A DNA stretch of 64,000 bases from Strongylocentrotus droebachiensis (taxonomy: Eukaryota; Echinodermata; Echinoidea; Camarodonta; Strongylocentrotidae). A model generated the notes under the pieces. It was not told the origin of the DNA. It ran no database searches and was given only the letters and a program-made list of their open reading frames with translations. This document shows positions 32,355 to 45,200 of the stretch, piece after piece (the stretch's first letter is position 1; each line of letters begins with the position of its first letter). Location: positions 598,994-662,993 of the forward strand of contig JAVYIG010000315.1 in assembly GCA_035222895.1 (NCBI GenBank), in the 5' to 3' direction. A program made the translations under genes and the position numbers.

Positions 32355-35300
32355 GTCTTATGGAGGACCGCCCAGTAACGGTGACCGGTACAACCGTGGC
32401 CCACCGAGGTTCAGAGGCCCGCCAGACCAGATGAGGGGACCGTACGGCGGGCACAGGCCCAGGGGACCACCCCCAAGGGACTTCAGGAACAGGTTTGGAG
32501 GGCCACCCCCATTCGATCCCCGATATGGACCACCACCAAGGAACCGGTTTGGACCTCCACCGAGGAACATGCCGCCCATGCCTCCAAACATGCAGGTATT
32601 TTGATAAATCCTTTCTCTAGAGTTCTGAGTAAAACAAAACAAAAATGGCCTTAAAAACCCTCCTTTCAGCAGGCGGAGGGTGATGAGTTGTCCAAAAATA
32701 GAAAAAAAGACACAGTTTAGTGTCACACTTTTATTTAGTGGCCAGATGTTTAAAATTGGATCCGTTTCTGATGCAGGCACACATAAGGTGGTCTGCAACT
32801 GGCCAGACGGATTTCAAACTAACCTGTTTCTTGAATATTGCGTCTGTATTGTTGTATTGATGAGAAAGTATGAATCTATGCAAATTTTGAAAAATGTGAC
32901 TAGATATTAAGGATGAATTAAGACTGTTTCAGTAACCCTGTGGGGATGAAGAATAGATGGAAATATGCAAATCATTAGGGAGAAAAATAACAAGTATATA
33001 AAGTTATTTCTTAATGTGAATGACAACTATTACTTATTCAGTTTTCTCTTACGTGTAGATGAATATTGTGTCAATCATTTGTATTTTAGAGAGTTAATTT
33101 AGTTCTTTGTGCATGGACATTTTCAAATTATCATTCCCATGATTTGTTTTCTCTTTTTTTCAATTTTTTTTCCAATACAAAGACTGCTTTTGTTAAATAG
33201 AAGTACAATGTGATTTAAGTCTTAGTCCTTTACTTGGATGTTAAATGTATGCTGCTACTGTTCATTAAAACTTGACGTTCTTGAAAAATATAAAATATTT
33301 TCAAATGCTTTCTTCTGAGCTCTCCTACTTCAGTTGGTGCTCATTTCTTAGGAACAATCCCAGGTAAAATATGCATATAGGCAGGTAATGTACCATCAGA
33401 ATTGTACCTAAAGTTTAATGTGAATTTCTGTGACATGACAAGGTACATGTAGGTGAGTGAAATTAGTTAGACGGCTGTCACGGTAGGTACATCTTGTCTG
33501 TGGACATTAGTCTAAGACGTCTTATTTTTAAAACTTGACAATTATCTTTCAATTTCATAAAACAGATGGAAGAATCAAAGTTACATGCATGTTTTTATAT
33601 TCATGTATAAATATATGCGCATTGCGCAATATCATACATGTAGGAAGTCATACTCACATATTTTTCATGGAGTTATCGTGATGACTTTGCTCACCAAATG
33701 TTTGATAATCTTCCTTTAAATAGCAAAAAGACAGAAATTTCAGAAGTCTAGGGGAAACAGAGAAATCTCACTACTTTCTATCATAGATTTCTTGTCTTTT
33801 CAATCGTCTACTTGCTGAGTAAAAACCTTCTTGTAAGAGACTTCTTTTACCGGGTAAAGGATAAGAATTATAACAAGTTGCTCTCTCTTCATTAACCCAC
33901 AGCCTCCCATGGGAGGTGGGATGATGCCCCCTCCTGGCATGCCGCCCCCAGGTATGCCCCCTTTCTTTCCCCCACACATGGGGGGTATGCCCCCACACCC
34001 CTTCCAGCAGCCACCCCCTAACCAGCAATCACAGCAGCCCCAGCCCAAGCCGGCTGGCCCTGCTGGTCTGACCACGCCCCCTCCGGGAGTCAGTCCGGCA
34101 ACGTTTGCTATTGCCATGGATACCAACCAGGACTTCTGGGTGGAGAACACGCCTGCAGAAGGAGGAAAGGTGAGTGGAGTTGTCAGACTTGAGAATAAAA
34201 GTTGATTAAAGGGGGTGTAGCTTGACGAGACTACGTGTCTTTCCCGTGGCCTGAATCGGGGTCAACCGGGTACAACTAGGACAACGCGACCGCAGTATTC
34301 ATGTGCGTGTAACATATGCGAAACAGAGTGTGAGGAGAACTTCGTTCTGTTTCATGAACGTTAACGCACGCTGACCGTTAATCAAGTCCATTCGTTTACG
34401 TGCAGTTGTCCAAAAGAAGTCGCAGGTGGCGTTAACCAGTATTTGCTATGCTACACCCCCTTTATAACATGTAAGGTAGAAGAAAATATGACACCACCTA
34501 AAGTAACATAGAAATGGGTTAAGACATGAAATTTAGAAAACTAAAATAATTTCATAAACTTTTTGTAAATGACTGATGTCTTCTATCCATATATGTACAT
34601 GTTTGCAATTTATGGTGATACCCATTCTTCATCAATAACAGGATTGATAAAAAAGTTTTCTGAACTTTCATTGATTTATTAATTTAATACCTTTGATGAT
34701 TAGTTTACCTACATTCAAAAGTATATGGGACAACACCTCTCCCCATTAAAACATATAACGGCGATACCTACTATTTGCTAATCAAACCTGATAAGAAAAA
34801 AAAGGATTAAAAACTATTAATTTGTTCTTTGTAAATCAATCAACCCTTCCATGACTTAGGTTTAAAATTTAAGGAGATGTACATTTATATGGCTAGTTTT
34901 GTCAACAAATTGGGTTTATAGGCCTGTATGTAATGTACATTTTTAGCCAGGTACATTAGTTCATCACTGCCAACTTTCCGTCAATTGCATGTATTAGATA
35001 AAACGTTTAATTCAGACCTCTTCAATCTATTTAAATTTCTCTCCATCCATCAACAGACCTACTACTTCCATGCTAAGAAGCGTGAGCCGACGTGGACCAA
35101 ACCAGAGAACGTGCGTATCATCAAGCAGTCCGACCTGAATGCCATAGCTGCCGCTGCAGGAGTGGCACAGCAGCCCACCAGCAGTACTGCGGCAACCGCA
35201 GCGGGTGACGCGAAGGCCACGGATCCAACGGCTTCAGATGCCGGTGCAGGGCAGAAGGCATCAAATGGTGAGATTCTTATTTTTCTATGGTTAAGTATAT

Positions 35301-38300
35301 ACTTTAGCATAAAAATCTAACTGAATTTATCCACAGAATGCAATTTGGGAAGCATTGTATTAAATTTGATGTACATAGATATTTGCCCAGCATAGATGCT
35401 GTTTCAGGATTAAAACATAAACCTAAATTTAGTTAATTATGTCATTTGTAGTTTAAGGAGCCCATCCACAACAAGCTCTGCTTTTTCATATAGGGTTCAC
35501 CACTATATCTCTTAAGTTCAACTAAAGGACAATTTGTTTAATAATGTGTACCGGTATTGTATGTACATGTATATTATAATCACTTTTCAATATGTTGTTA
35601 CACTCTTTGTAAAATGAGATATTGTGGAAACCGATTAACTATCTATCTATCTAAATCTTTAATCCATACCAATGTCTTGTTCTTTGTCTTTCAGACACCA
35701 CTACCACGCCCGCCACGCCCATCACCCCATCCCAGTCCACCGCACCCGCATCACAGCCCCCAGGGGCACTCCTAGGGGGGCCTGGGCCTGGGATGGGCAT
35801 GCCCCCACGGATGAACATGACCCCCGGCCAGGGCCTGCTGCCCCCACCAGGTGGAATGATGCAGCCTCCCATGGGCATGCCACCTCCAGGAGGGATGCCC
35901 CCTGGAGGAATGCCCCCACCGGGGATGATGCCCCCTGGAGGGATGCCCCCACCCAACTTTGGGCAATTTGGGGGTCGCATGCCCATGCCTGGAATGCCGG
36001 GGATGCCCCCTATGCCAATGCCAGGTGAGTGTCCTGCTCCTGTTACTTGTTACTTTCATGCAGGGCCCTGATGCACAAAATTTGCCATTGATGGTAACTT
36101 TGCCATCAATGGTAACTACCATGGTAACAGTGCTCAACAGCCATTCATGGTTTACATGGTAGACTGGTAGTTACCATTGATGGCAAAGTAAAAGTTACCA
36201 TCAATGGAAAGTTTTGTGCAATGGCCCCTGATATATTTTTAGCTGCTAGTGTGGGCATTCACATTGTTTGAATCTTATCGGGTACACAATTGTACTAATC
36301 AACATTGCATTGATTCATCCCTGTGCAAAAATATCTGTGTCATTGTTATGTTGTTCTTTTTAATGAACGCTAGTTAAGCAGTGTACTTCTTTTTGTTTTG
36401 TTAACCAGGCATGATGCCCCCCAGAATGCCAGGAGGAATGCCCATGCCAGGTGGAGGCAACATGATGCCACCACCTAATCAGCAACAACAGCAACCATCA
36501 CAACAGAATCAGCAACAACAAAGTTCAAACCAGGCAACTCCACAGCAACAACAGGTAATGGAAAGGATTCTAAAGATGGGATATTTTTTGGTCTCAAAAC
36601 CACCCATAAGTTAAGAGAAAGGTTTTGTAAAAAATGAGAAATTACCCGTTGATAGGTTTTTTAAAAAAAATAAGAAAGAAGTTTCTAGTTTTGTATTAAT
36701 CTAAACTGAAATATCGTTTGAATTAACGTTTTGCAAGATTTGAGATTTTTGCAAAATTAGTAGTCTTGATTTTGAGCATTGATAGAGTCCCGCACTAATG
36801 TCCTTTGGCAAGACATTGATCTACATTTGCCACACTTAACGCACTTGACGTAAATGGGTACCTATCAGGAATTAATTCCTTGAAATGCTAGACCCCTGTG
36901 ATGGCAGAACAGCTAAAGCCGGGGTAATAGTTCCCTACATTTATTAGGGCGCCTTGAGCATCCCTTGGGGTGGATATGTGCGCATGATAAATGTTATTAT
37001 TATTGCTCAAGAAGACTCGGTTTCATGTTGGTGTCTTTTCTTTGTCAAACCACCAGGCCAATGGCGCTCCACCCAAGAGTGAATGGATGGAGTACAAGAG
37101 CACTGATAGTAGGACCTACTACTACAACACTCGCACCATGCAGTCTACATGGGAGAAACCTAAAGAACTGGAAGAGGCAGAGAAGGCAGCGGAAGGTATG
37201 CACTGTCATTAGTATAAGTGTGTAATTGGGTTTTTACAGATCTGTATCAATCAGATATCAGGGTTCGTACGGGTCAGGGAATTTCTGGAAAGTCAGGGAA
37301 TTTAAAAATGTATTTTCCAGAAGCAAAAAGTCAGGGAATGTCAGGGAATTCGTCCATTTCTTCTGGAAAGTCAGGGAAAATCTTTTTTTCTTCAAGATGT
37401 TTGTTAAAATGGCATTTAATTTGTCTTGTGAACAAAGGAAAAACACATTTTGTAAAATGTGTGGTTCACATAATAGCTAGCCCATCACAATGCAGTGTAG
37501 TATACGATGCTAATGTTCTTTTTGAGAAATTTGTGTGTGCATGACTGTTTGTTGCCCTGTGTATAGGCAAATTCATGCAATGTACTGAGCTCTGTGAGAG
37601 TGTGTGTGTACAGTATTTGTGTGTATGTGACTGATCACACCAATCAGAAACTTCCTTGTGAGTGGGCGGAGAGTGAAGCCAGCATAAATTAAACTTGTCA
37701 GTGACCACTAGCACAGTACTGAAGAATCATAAATTATGAAGTTTGTTGACCTGTGTGTAGGCAAATTTACCTATTGTGCTAGCTGAGCTGTGAGATCGAG
37801 AGTGTGCATTTGTTTGTGTGTGTGTTTCTCCTTACAGTAAGCAAGTGATGTGACTGATCAGACCTATCAAAAACTTTCCTTGTGAGTGGGCGGGGAGTGA
37901 AGCCAGCATAAATTAAACTTGTCAGTGACCGCTGGCACAGTACTGCAGAATCACAAATTATGAAGTTTGTTGACCTGTGTGTAGGCAAATTCACGTGGTG
38001 CTGTGAGATCGAGAGTGTGCATGTGAAAGTTTGCTTCATTCTCCTTGCCCCCAGTTCACTGTCTCTCTCTCTCTCTGCATGGACCTACTGCTCTCTGTCT
38101 CCCATTCTCGAGCAATTGGCACATTTAACTCATCATTCTCTTCCTTCCATCGAGTCTGATCTCTCTCTTCTCTCTCTTCTCTCTCTTTTTTCTCTATTTA
38201 ATCATCTTTCGACTATTTTTAAAACCTATTGCCCCCCTCAAATCTTGCCTTTATTAATTTTGATCTCTTTAAAATAATACAAAATTATTTACCTTTGAAA

Positions 38301-41300
38301 AGTAGTTTTCGCATGTTTTCTTTTCTTTCTCAACTTTCTTTCATTTTGTTTCTCGATCCCACCCCAACATTCATTCACACCTCTTTATCTCTTTCACTAT
38401 CGACTTTCACTCATTCTCAGTTCCCCCAAAGCACGTGCCGTAGAATTATTTTTAAAACTAAGGCAAAGATATTCATATTCCCTATCAAATCCAAGCAGTA
38501 TTTTTAACTATTGTGTTTACAAACGGCAAGGATTAGTGCATGCATGCCAGACAGTTGCCGCCCAGCGTGGTGTAATATTACATGTGGTTTCTCTGAACAG
38601 GGTGCGCGGCCTTTGTTTGTTATCGGTTACCAGGCAACCAGCACATAACAAAATGTATGCAAATCTTGGGTTCATGTATAGCATGGGCGCTGCATTCCAC
38701 GCTTGTTTTTAATTGACAGACAAATGGACCAATAATAGTAAAGCATGTGGGATGGATGCTCTGACAGGGAGTGACTTCTGTATTTTGAGAAGTGGTGAAT
38801 GCCTAGCCCAGTATATAAAACCCCGGCTGGTTTCGTCTTAGGGAGTGGTCTAAACTAAGCATGTTGACCTGGGACTTATTGTAACCAGGGAGGTGACAAA
38901 CCCTGTTGTAACTGTCTTGAATCCTGGCTGGTAGACAGAAGTGTAAAAAATATTGCGGTCAGTAGACAGTAGGTCACACAAGATGTGTGGTAGAGTTATG
39001 TGTGGTAGAGTATTATCTCCGGGTTACCGGACTTTTCCGGGTCCCGTAGAGAAATTTGGAAAATTGCCGGACCGGTCCGGGTTTAGGGTTCCGAGCTATC
39101 TTTCATACATGTATGCAAGATGTTTGTGTGCGTAAATGACTTGCAGTGACAGGTGCGGTGCGTGGCGCCGGTGTGGGTACAAACACTTATGCTGCATGCA
39201 CGCTGTACGATTACTTTTTGATCGAGCTTGTGCTTTGATTTTGATTAAAAGTTTTAATGAAGGTGTTTTACCCCGGGGTTTTACCACAGAATATTCATAA
39301 AACAATAATTTAAATGTAAATAACTATGCATCATGAGCCACTCGTGTTTTCTTAAGAACCCCTTTAAAAATCGTGTTGCTCTCTACTCGAATATCGCAAC
39401 CCTGAATCAGAATCGCATAATTTGATTCCACATTTGGCGTCCATTGTGCGAGCGCGAGCATACAGCCAGTTAGCTAGCCTAGCCTCGTGGTTGCTGCTTT
39501 CCCCAAGGTCCGCAATTAAGGCACACTTTTTTCGAAATATCGAAAGTCGGGGGTGCGCCTTATATAGTCAGGTACAGGATATTTGAGTCCTCAATTGCTA
39601 CTTTTTAGTGGTTTTCAAAAATCTCTGTGTCTCAACATGAATTACATAATGCAAATAAAGAATAGGATCTACTATTTTAATTTAAACTACGTTCCTAATT
39701 TGAAAGGAAGAGAGTTGTTTTTTTAGAGTTTTTTTTTTCAGTCTCGATAAATTATGCCCTGTCACAAGGCACTTTGCCGGCCGAAGCTCTCCCGTGTCTT
39801 CAGCTTACTCACCTGTATGATGCAGCTCACTTACACAGGGGATAACGAATCACCACGCAAAAACTAGCCTGTCCGCATTTCTGTTTGGACTCGGAGGAAA
39901 AAATTCTGTCATCTTTAGTTTTAAAAACAACATTGTTACTGGGTCTAACTTAGTTCAGAAGCACTTCAACTGTGCCTCCTAATAAAATGAAAGTATTTTC
40001 GAACACTGTCACTGAAATAAGAGCCGATCTGATGTTTACAAAAAGACCAATGTTGGCTTTGTTTTTGGTGGCTTTTTGTTAACCAGATCAGATCACGTCT
40101 TATTTCAGTGTTCAAAAAATACTTTCACTCTCATTATACGAGGCACAGTTGAAGTGCTTGTGAACTAAGTTAGACCTTGGTCTAGTAACATGTTGTTTTT
40201 TAACTAAAGATGACAAAAAAAGAAATCCATATTTTTTTTCATATTTTTTTTTTTTTTTTTTTCGGGGGGGAGGGGGGGGGGGAGAATCTTCGAAATAGGG
40301 GTGCGCCTTATATAGTTTTGTGATTTGCTTCCCAGTATTGCGATGATATATAGTTGTACGCTTTAAATTAAGACATGTTCATCATTGAAAATGGTCATGG
40401 AAATTTACATTATCCTGCTCTGGAAAGTCATGGAAAGTCATGGAATTTTAAAAATGTGTAAGTGTACGAACCCTGGATATGATTATTTACGTCTGGGACC
40501 GACCTTTAAGGTTACCATCTGAAAGACGTGACTCAGTTTAGAACATGGGTCGCCCGAGTCAGTTTATAGGCTGAGACAGAGAGCTGACCAAGGGAATGTG
40601 CCGCGAGAGCAACTGACATCTCCCTCATTATTTTCAAGGGCAAGTTGGAAGTATTTATGTCATTTGGTGTCCTCTAAGTTTACCAGCATTGTGTTAGTTA
40701 GTTACAAACACAAATTGACATCAAACTCTCATATTTGGTCTGATCTGAGCACTAGTAGGACTATTGGTTGGTATCTTATCCAACAAAGGAGCCTGTAAGG
40801 CTACAAACTTATTGTAGAATAACCAAACCTGTAACTATGCGGTTTCAATCTTTTATTATTTCGCATGTCTCCCCCCCCCCCCCCAGCAGTTAATTGCCTT
40901 GTATCTGAACTGGCCAGTTATGGTATCCCCCATGTACCATATTGAACATGACCCTTCAAAGATGATGTCATATTCATGTATACAGTACATTTTTTGAACC
41001 CGTTACTGATTGTTGTTGACCAGTTGAACAAACAAGGGACGGCCACTGAAGTGGACTTTCCCCTTAAGAAATGTTTAAATAGGCATAGTCTTTTACAAGT
41101 TAGAGAAATTCAAATATGATATGTTGATAATATTTTGTCTGCAGAGGAACCCAAGAAGACCGAGGAGGATGGAGAGAAGGAGAACGAGGAGACACCAGAT
41201 GAAGAGGAAGAGGACAAGGAGGAGATGGATGATGATGATACAGAAGCAGACAAACCAGAAGAAAAAGAGGTTAGAATTCTTGTCATGGAAATGTTCACTC

Positions 41301-42236
41301 TGTTCAGTAATTACGTTGGAGTCACAATTAACCAGCGCCCCCACAGGGCAATTTTTCAGCTTGCGGGTCAACATCTTTGAACCAATGCAGCGCAGCAAAA
41401 CACTAGCCCCCGGTCAAAAGGACCAAAGTGGTCCTAACTGTAAATTCCTTCAATGAGATTTAGTGTTCCGATATTAACGCACATTTTTATATTGAATTTG
41501 GATGCCAAAACCCACTAGTCAATTGATTATGATTGAAAATTTGGCCTAATTTTGGACAAAAATCAATACAAATGGTCAGTTCAAAAGTGGCCAAAATGTT
41601 GTGAGTAGGGTCAATAAGACCATGATAAGACTGAGATTTTTGAAGTGAGTGCACAATTTTACCCGGATGAGCATTTAAAACAGTTATATTATTTTTGCAC
41701 TGAATTGATAAAATAAAAATTATGATTTACCTTGTTTTGTTTGAAGGAGGAGATGGACCAATCAGAGCCTGTTGTTGAAAGCAAACCTGTGGAGGTTGTG
41801 GAAGTCAAGAAAGAAGAAGAGAAACCTGTGGACAAGTCTAAACCAATCGCTACCAAGCCAATACCGGGTACTCCCTGGTAAGTTGAATGGTTTCCCTCCT
41901 CAACTTTGTACATGCACTTTCTATCTCCTTCTTCTCTCTATTTCTCTCTTTCTTCCTCTTTCTGTCTTTTCCCCCTCTTTCCTCTTTCTGTCCCTCTCTT
42001 TTTTCTCTCTTTATCTCTCTCTTTCTTCCTCTCTCTCTCTCCTTTTTCTCTGTCATCTTGTCTCTGACGATCTCGTCTCCCTCTCTCTCTCTATCCCTCT
42101 TTCCTCCTCCGTTCCAATTCCCCCCCCCCTTTTGTACGTACTCTCCTCTCTCTCTTTCCTCACTATCTCACTCTTTACTCTCTCTCTCTTTCCTCTCTCA
42201 TTCCTTTCTCTCTATCACTCTCTCCTCTGTCTTCTT

Positions 42237-42275
<39 letters not shown>

Positions 42276-45200
42276 ACTCTTTCATCTCTCTATATTTCAC
42301 TCTTTCATCTCTCTCTCTCTCACCACCTTGTCTCTTACCATCTCCTCACTCCTTTCTCTTTCTATTACTGGCTTCTCACTATCTCACTCTTCTGTCTATC
42401 TCTCTTGCTCTCACTCTCACTCTCCCCTAAAATCTTTTGTTTTCTGCGCCTTGTCTTTCTTTTTGTGTGTCTATGTCTCTGTTTATTGCTTACTCATTAA
42501 ACATTCATATTTTTATTCTTCTTTTATAGATAATTTCTTGTTTACATTTTAAAATATGCAAAGAGAAATCAGACATGTGTTCCTAATAATATACACAGCT
42601 TTCTGAACAAAATCATCGTAGTAAGAAGTGGTAGATAGGAATGATTATACTTTGTATGTCTTTTTGAAGAGTGGGCTCTTCGTGCATGCGCACATAGTCG
42701 TTCTTCGCAGCTAAAGCCTACAAAAAGTAAGTTTTCATTGCACAAATTATACTTCAATTTTCATCGAAAATCTTCAATCTATTTGTAAACGAGGTTTACT
42801 TTGACTTATTAAACATTTTTTAAACATATCATTTCCGACCTCTCTTTCTTGATAGGTGTATGGTATGGACTGGTGACAGCAAGGTATTCTTCTACAATCC
42901 TAGCACCAGGCAGTCTCTGTGGGAGAGACCTGAAGACCTGCTGGGTAGGACCGATGTGGATAGGTATGTGCTGGAGAAACCACCGACAGACGAGGAAGAG
43001 AAGAAAGGTCAGTGTACTATGAAAGAGTGTCACCATCATCTTCTGTCGCAATGTAAACTTGGAGAAAGTGGGAGGCAGGATATGGTAGGAGAGGAGAGGA
43101 AGAACGATGAGAAAAGAATTGAAATGTGAAAGATGAAGACATAAATGGAAAAAAAGGAAGGCAAGATAGTGAAAGTAAGAGAGGAGAGGAGAGGAAGAAC
43201 GATGAGAAAAGAATTGAAGTGTGAAAGATGAAGACATAAATAGGGGAAAGATGGAGACAGGATAGTGAATGTTGTACGAGAGAAGAGGAAGAATGGTGAG
43301 AAAGAAATGAAAAGTGTGAGATGAAGACATCAAAGGAAAAGAGGGTAGAGGGATGCCAGTTTTCAGGCATTTCGCCTGTATTCAGGCCCCAGCGATTTAT
43401 TTTCAGCAAATAGTTTAGGCTTTTTTGTGTACATTTTAGGTGATTTTCAGGCCCTCTGATTAATTCTAACTAGCATCCCTGAGGGTATTAAGAACATTGA
43501 GTGAAATGTTGATAGATGGAAGAACGTGTAGAAATGTTCTGTAAAGATGCTTTTGTTGCCATTGGTATAATATGTATTGCAATGTACCACTGCCTATACA
43601 TGTATATCTAATTCAGTTTCCAATAGGTACAAGTGAATGAACATGACCTTTCCTTTACCTCTGTCTCCTTTACTTTACTTTATTAAAAATCTGCTTAGGT
43701 AAATGGCTTTCTTTATCCAATCCAGGTATCTATAAAGTGCCAATATCTAGTTGCGTAATCAAAAGTGCTGATGAGACTGAAAACCTTCCAAAAAGTCTGT
43801 TTTCATGATTCTAACTGGGAAAGACAAAAAAGCGGTGATTTATTGTAAGCAATCTGAAATATTTATGTCTTAAGTTCTTTCTTTTTCTATCCATCAATCC
43901 AACAGAGGAGAAAAAGGAGGAGACCATTAGGGACCATGATGAGGAGGACCAAGAACCCAAGTCTAAGAAGAAGAAGAAGGACAAGCACCAGGGTGACCCT
44001 GAGAAGCTAGCGGCCCTGGAGGCAGAGGTCAAAGCGGCCAAGGAGAGGGCGCTCGTTCCCCTGGAGATCAGGCAGAAACAGTTCAGAGACATGCTGCTGG
44101 AGAGAGGAGTGAGTCATTTTTCTTAGCCATAGCAAAGTGTAGTTCTTGGGAATGTTTGTCTTCAAAATAAAGATATTGAGGAGGCGCGATATTGGTAGAG
44201 CAGTGGTCTCGTAATTTGGCACATTGACAATTTGACATTTTGAAAGTTGAAAAGGTGGATACTGATCCACTTCTAGAAAGGTAGATCTAGAATTTTGTTT
44301 GTGTAGGGACGAATATATGAATACTATCATGAAACAATGTTAAAACCCAACAACATTTTTTTAAGGAAGAAAATCTAAATATTCAATTTGAAACTAAAAA
44401 AAGTGTGATACTAAATATATAGATTTAGGGTCTTACGATAGTCTTAATTTTGTTTTCCTTTTGTCTTTAGGTATCAGCGTTCTCCACCTGGGAGAAGGAG
44501 CTTCACAAGATCGTCTTTGATCAGCGGTACCTGCTGCTGACGCCCCGAGAGCGTAAGCACGAGTTTGAGAACTTCATCAAGACGAGAGCGGACGAGGAGC
44601 GCAAGGAGAAGGCCACCAAGGTCAAGCAGAGCAAAGACGACTTCAAGGCTCTCATGCAGGAGGCCAAACTGACTCCTAAGTAAGCCAAAGATCTGTTTGA
44701 TATTGTTGTAGGATGGGGGTTGTGCTTCTGGACACTTGGCACAAATGAAACCATCTCATTTGCCTTTGGATTTAATGAAAAATACTCATGGAATTAGTGT
44801 GTATTATATGGTGTAATATTGAAGCCCTATTACAATTGCGCTTCAATGAAGTAAAAATCTTTGAGTGACTGGTTTTTACCATACTCATTTTTCCCAATGT
44901 AGTGTAGACTGTGTTGTTATATAAAATTGATCAAAACTGTATGGCAAACAGTTTTTGAAATTTCTAATTCCAATCATAAAGATCTTGATAGATAGGTGAT
45001 CATTGGATTCCTGACTGACCTAAAGGTTAATCATTTTGATCGCATTATGAGCTAAATCCATGATTTTAGTTAGAATCTGAGGCCAGATACCCAATCCCTT
45101 TAAAGATGTGAGGTGTACACAGTATGAAGGGAGAGAAAGATCTTTGATATAATTCCAAAACGACTTCCATATTCAATTTGTATTCTCTGTCTCTTTCTTT

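Larger units (their letters stand above)
37259..40475. mobile_element. 3.2-kb composite element bounded by CAGGGTTCGTAC ends with 5-bp TSD
   Basis: The left end cagggttcgtac (37259-37270) is the exact inverse of the right end gtacgaaccctg (40464-40475). GATAT directly flanks both sides (37254-37258, 40476-40480). Subterminal sequence is related in direct orientation: ctggaaagtcagggaattta on the left, tggaaagtcatggaatttta on the right. The interior holds a tandem duplication (37629-37990), CT-rich sequence (38058-38240), CpG-richer unique sequence and a nested foldback (39908-40218). It lies in the TCERG1 intron between 37195 and 41145. No transposase frame was recognised. Confidence 0.7.

Noticed and set aside
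35651-36137. Several frames of over 90 residues in alternative frames or antisense to the TCERG1 Pro-Gly-Met exon
   Set aside because: GC-rich repetitive codons leave all six frames open; only the frame that joins in phase with neighbouring exons is supported.
41772-42552. Two overlapping frames of over 220 residues, almost all Ser/Leu/Phe/Pro
   Set aside because: They are produced by a CT-rich microsatellite in a TCERG1 intron; no codon diversity, domain or splice logic supports a protein. Only the first 36 codons overlap a real exon, in another frame.
42860-43129. 89-residue frame running from the WW3 exon into the intron
   Set aside because: Only the portion up to 43007 is exon; a good donor (g|gtcagt) and the in-phase next exon at 43906 show that the remainder is intron.
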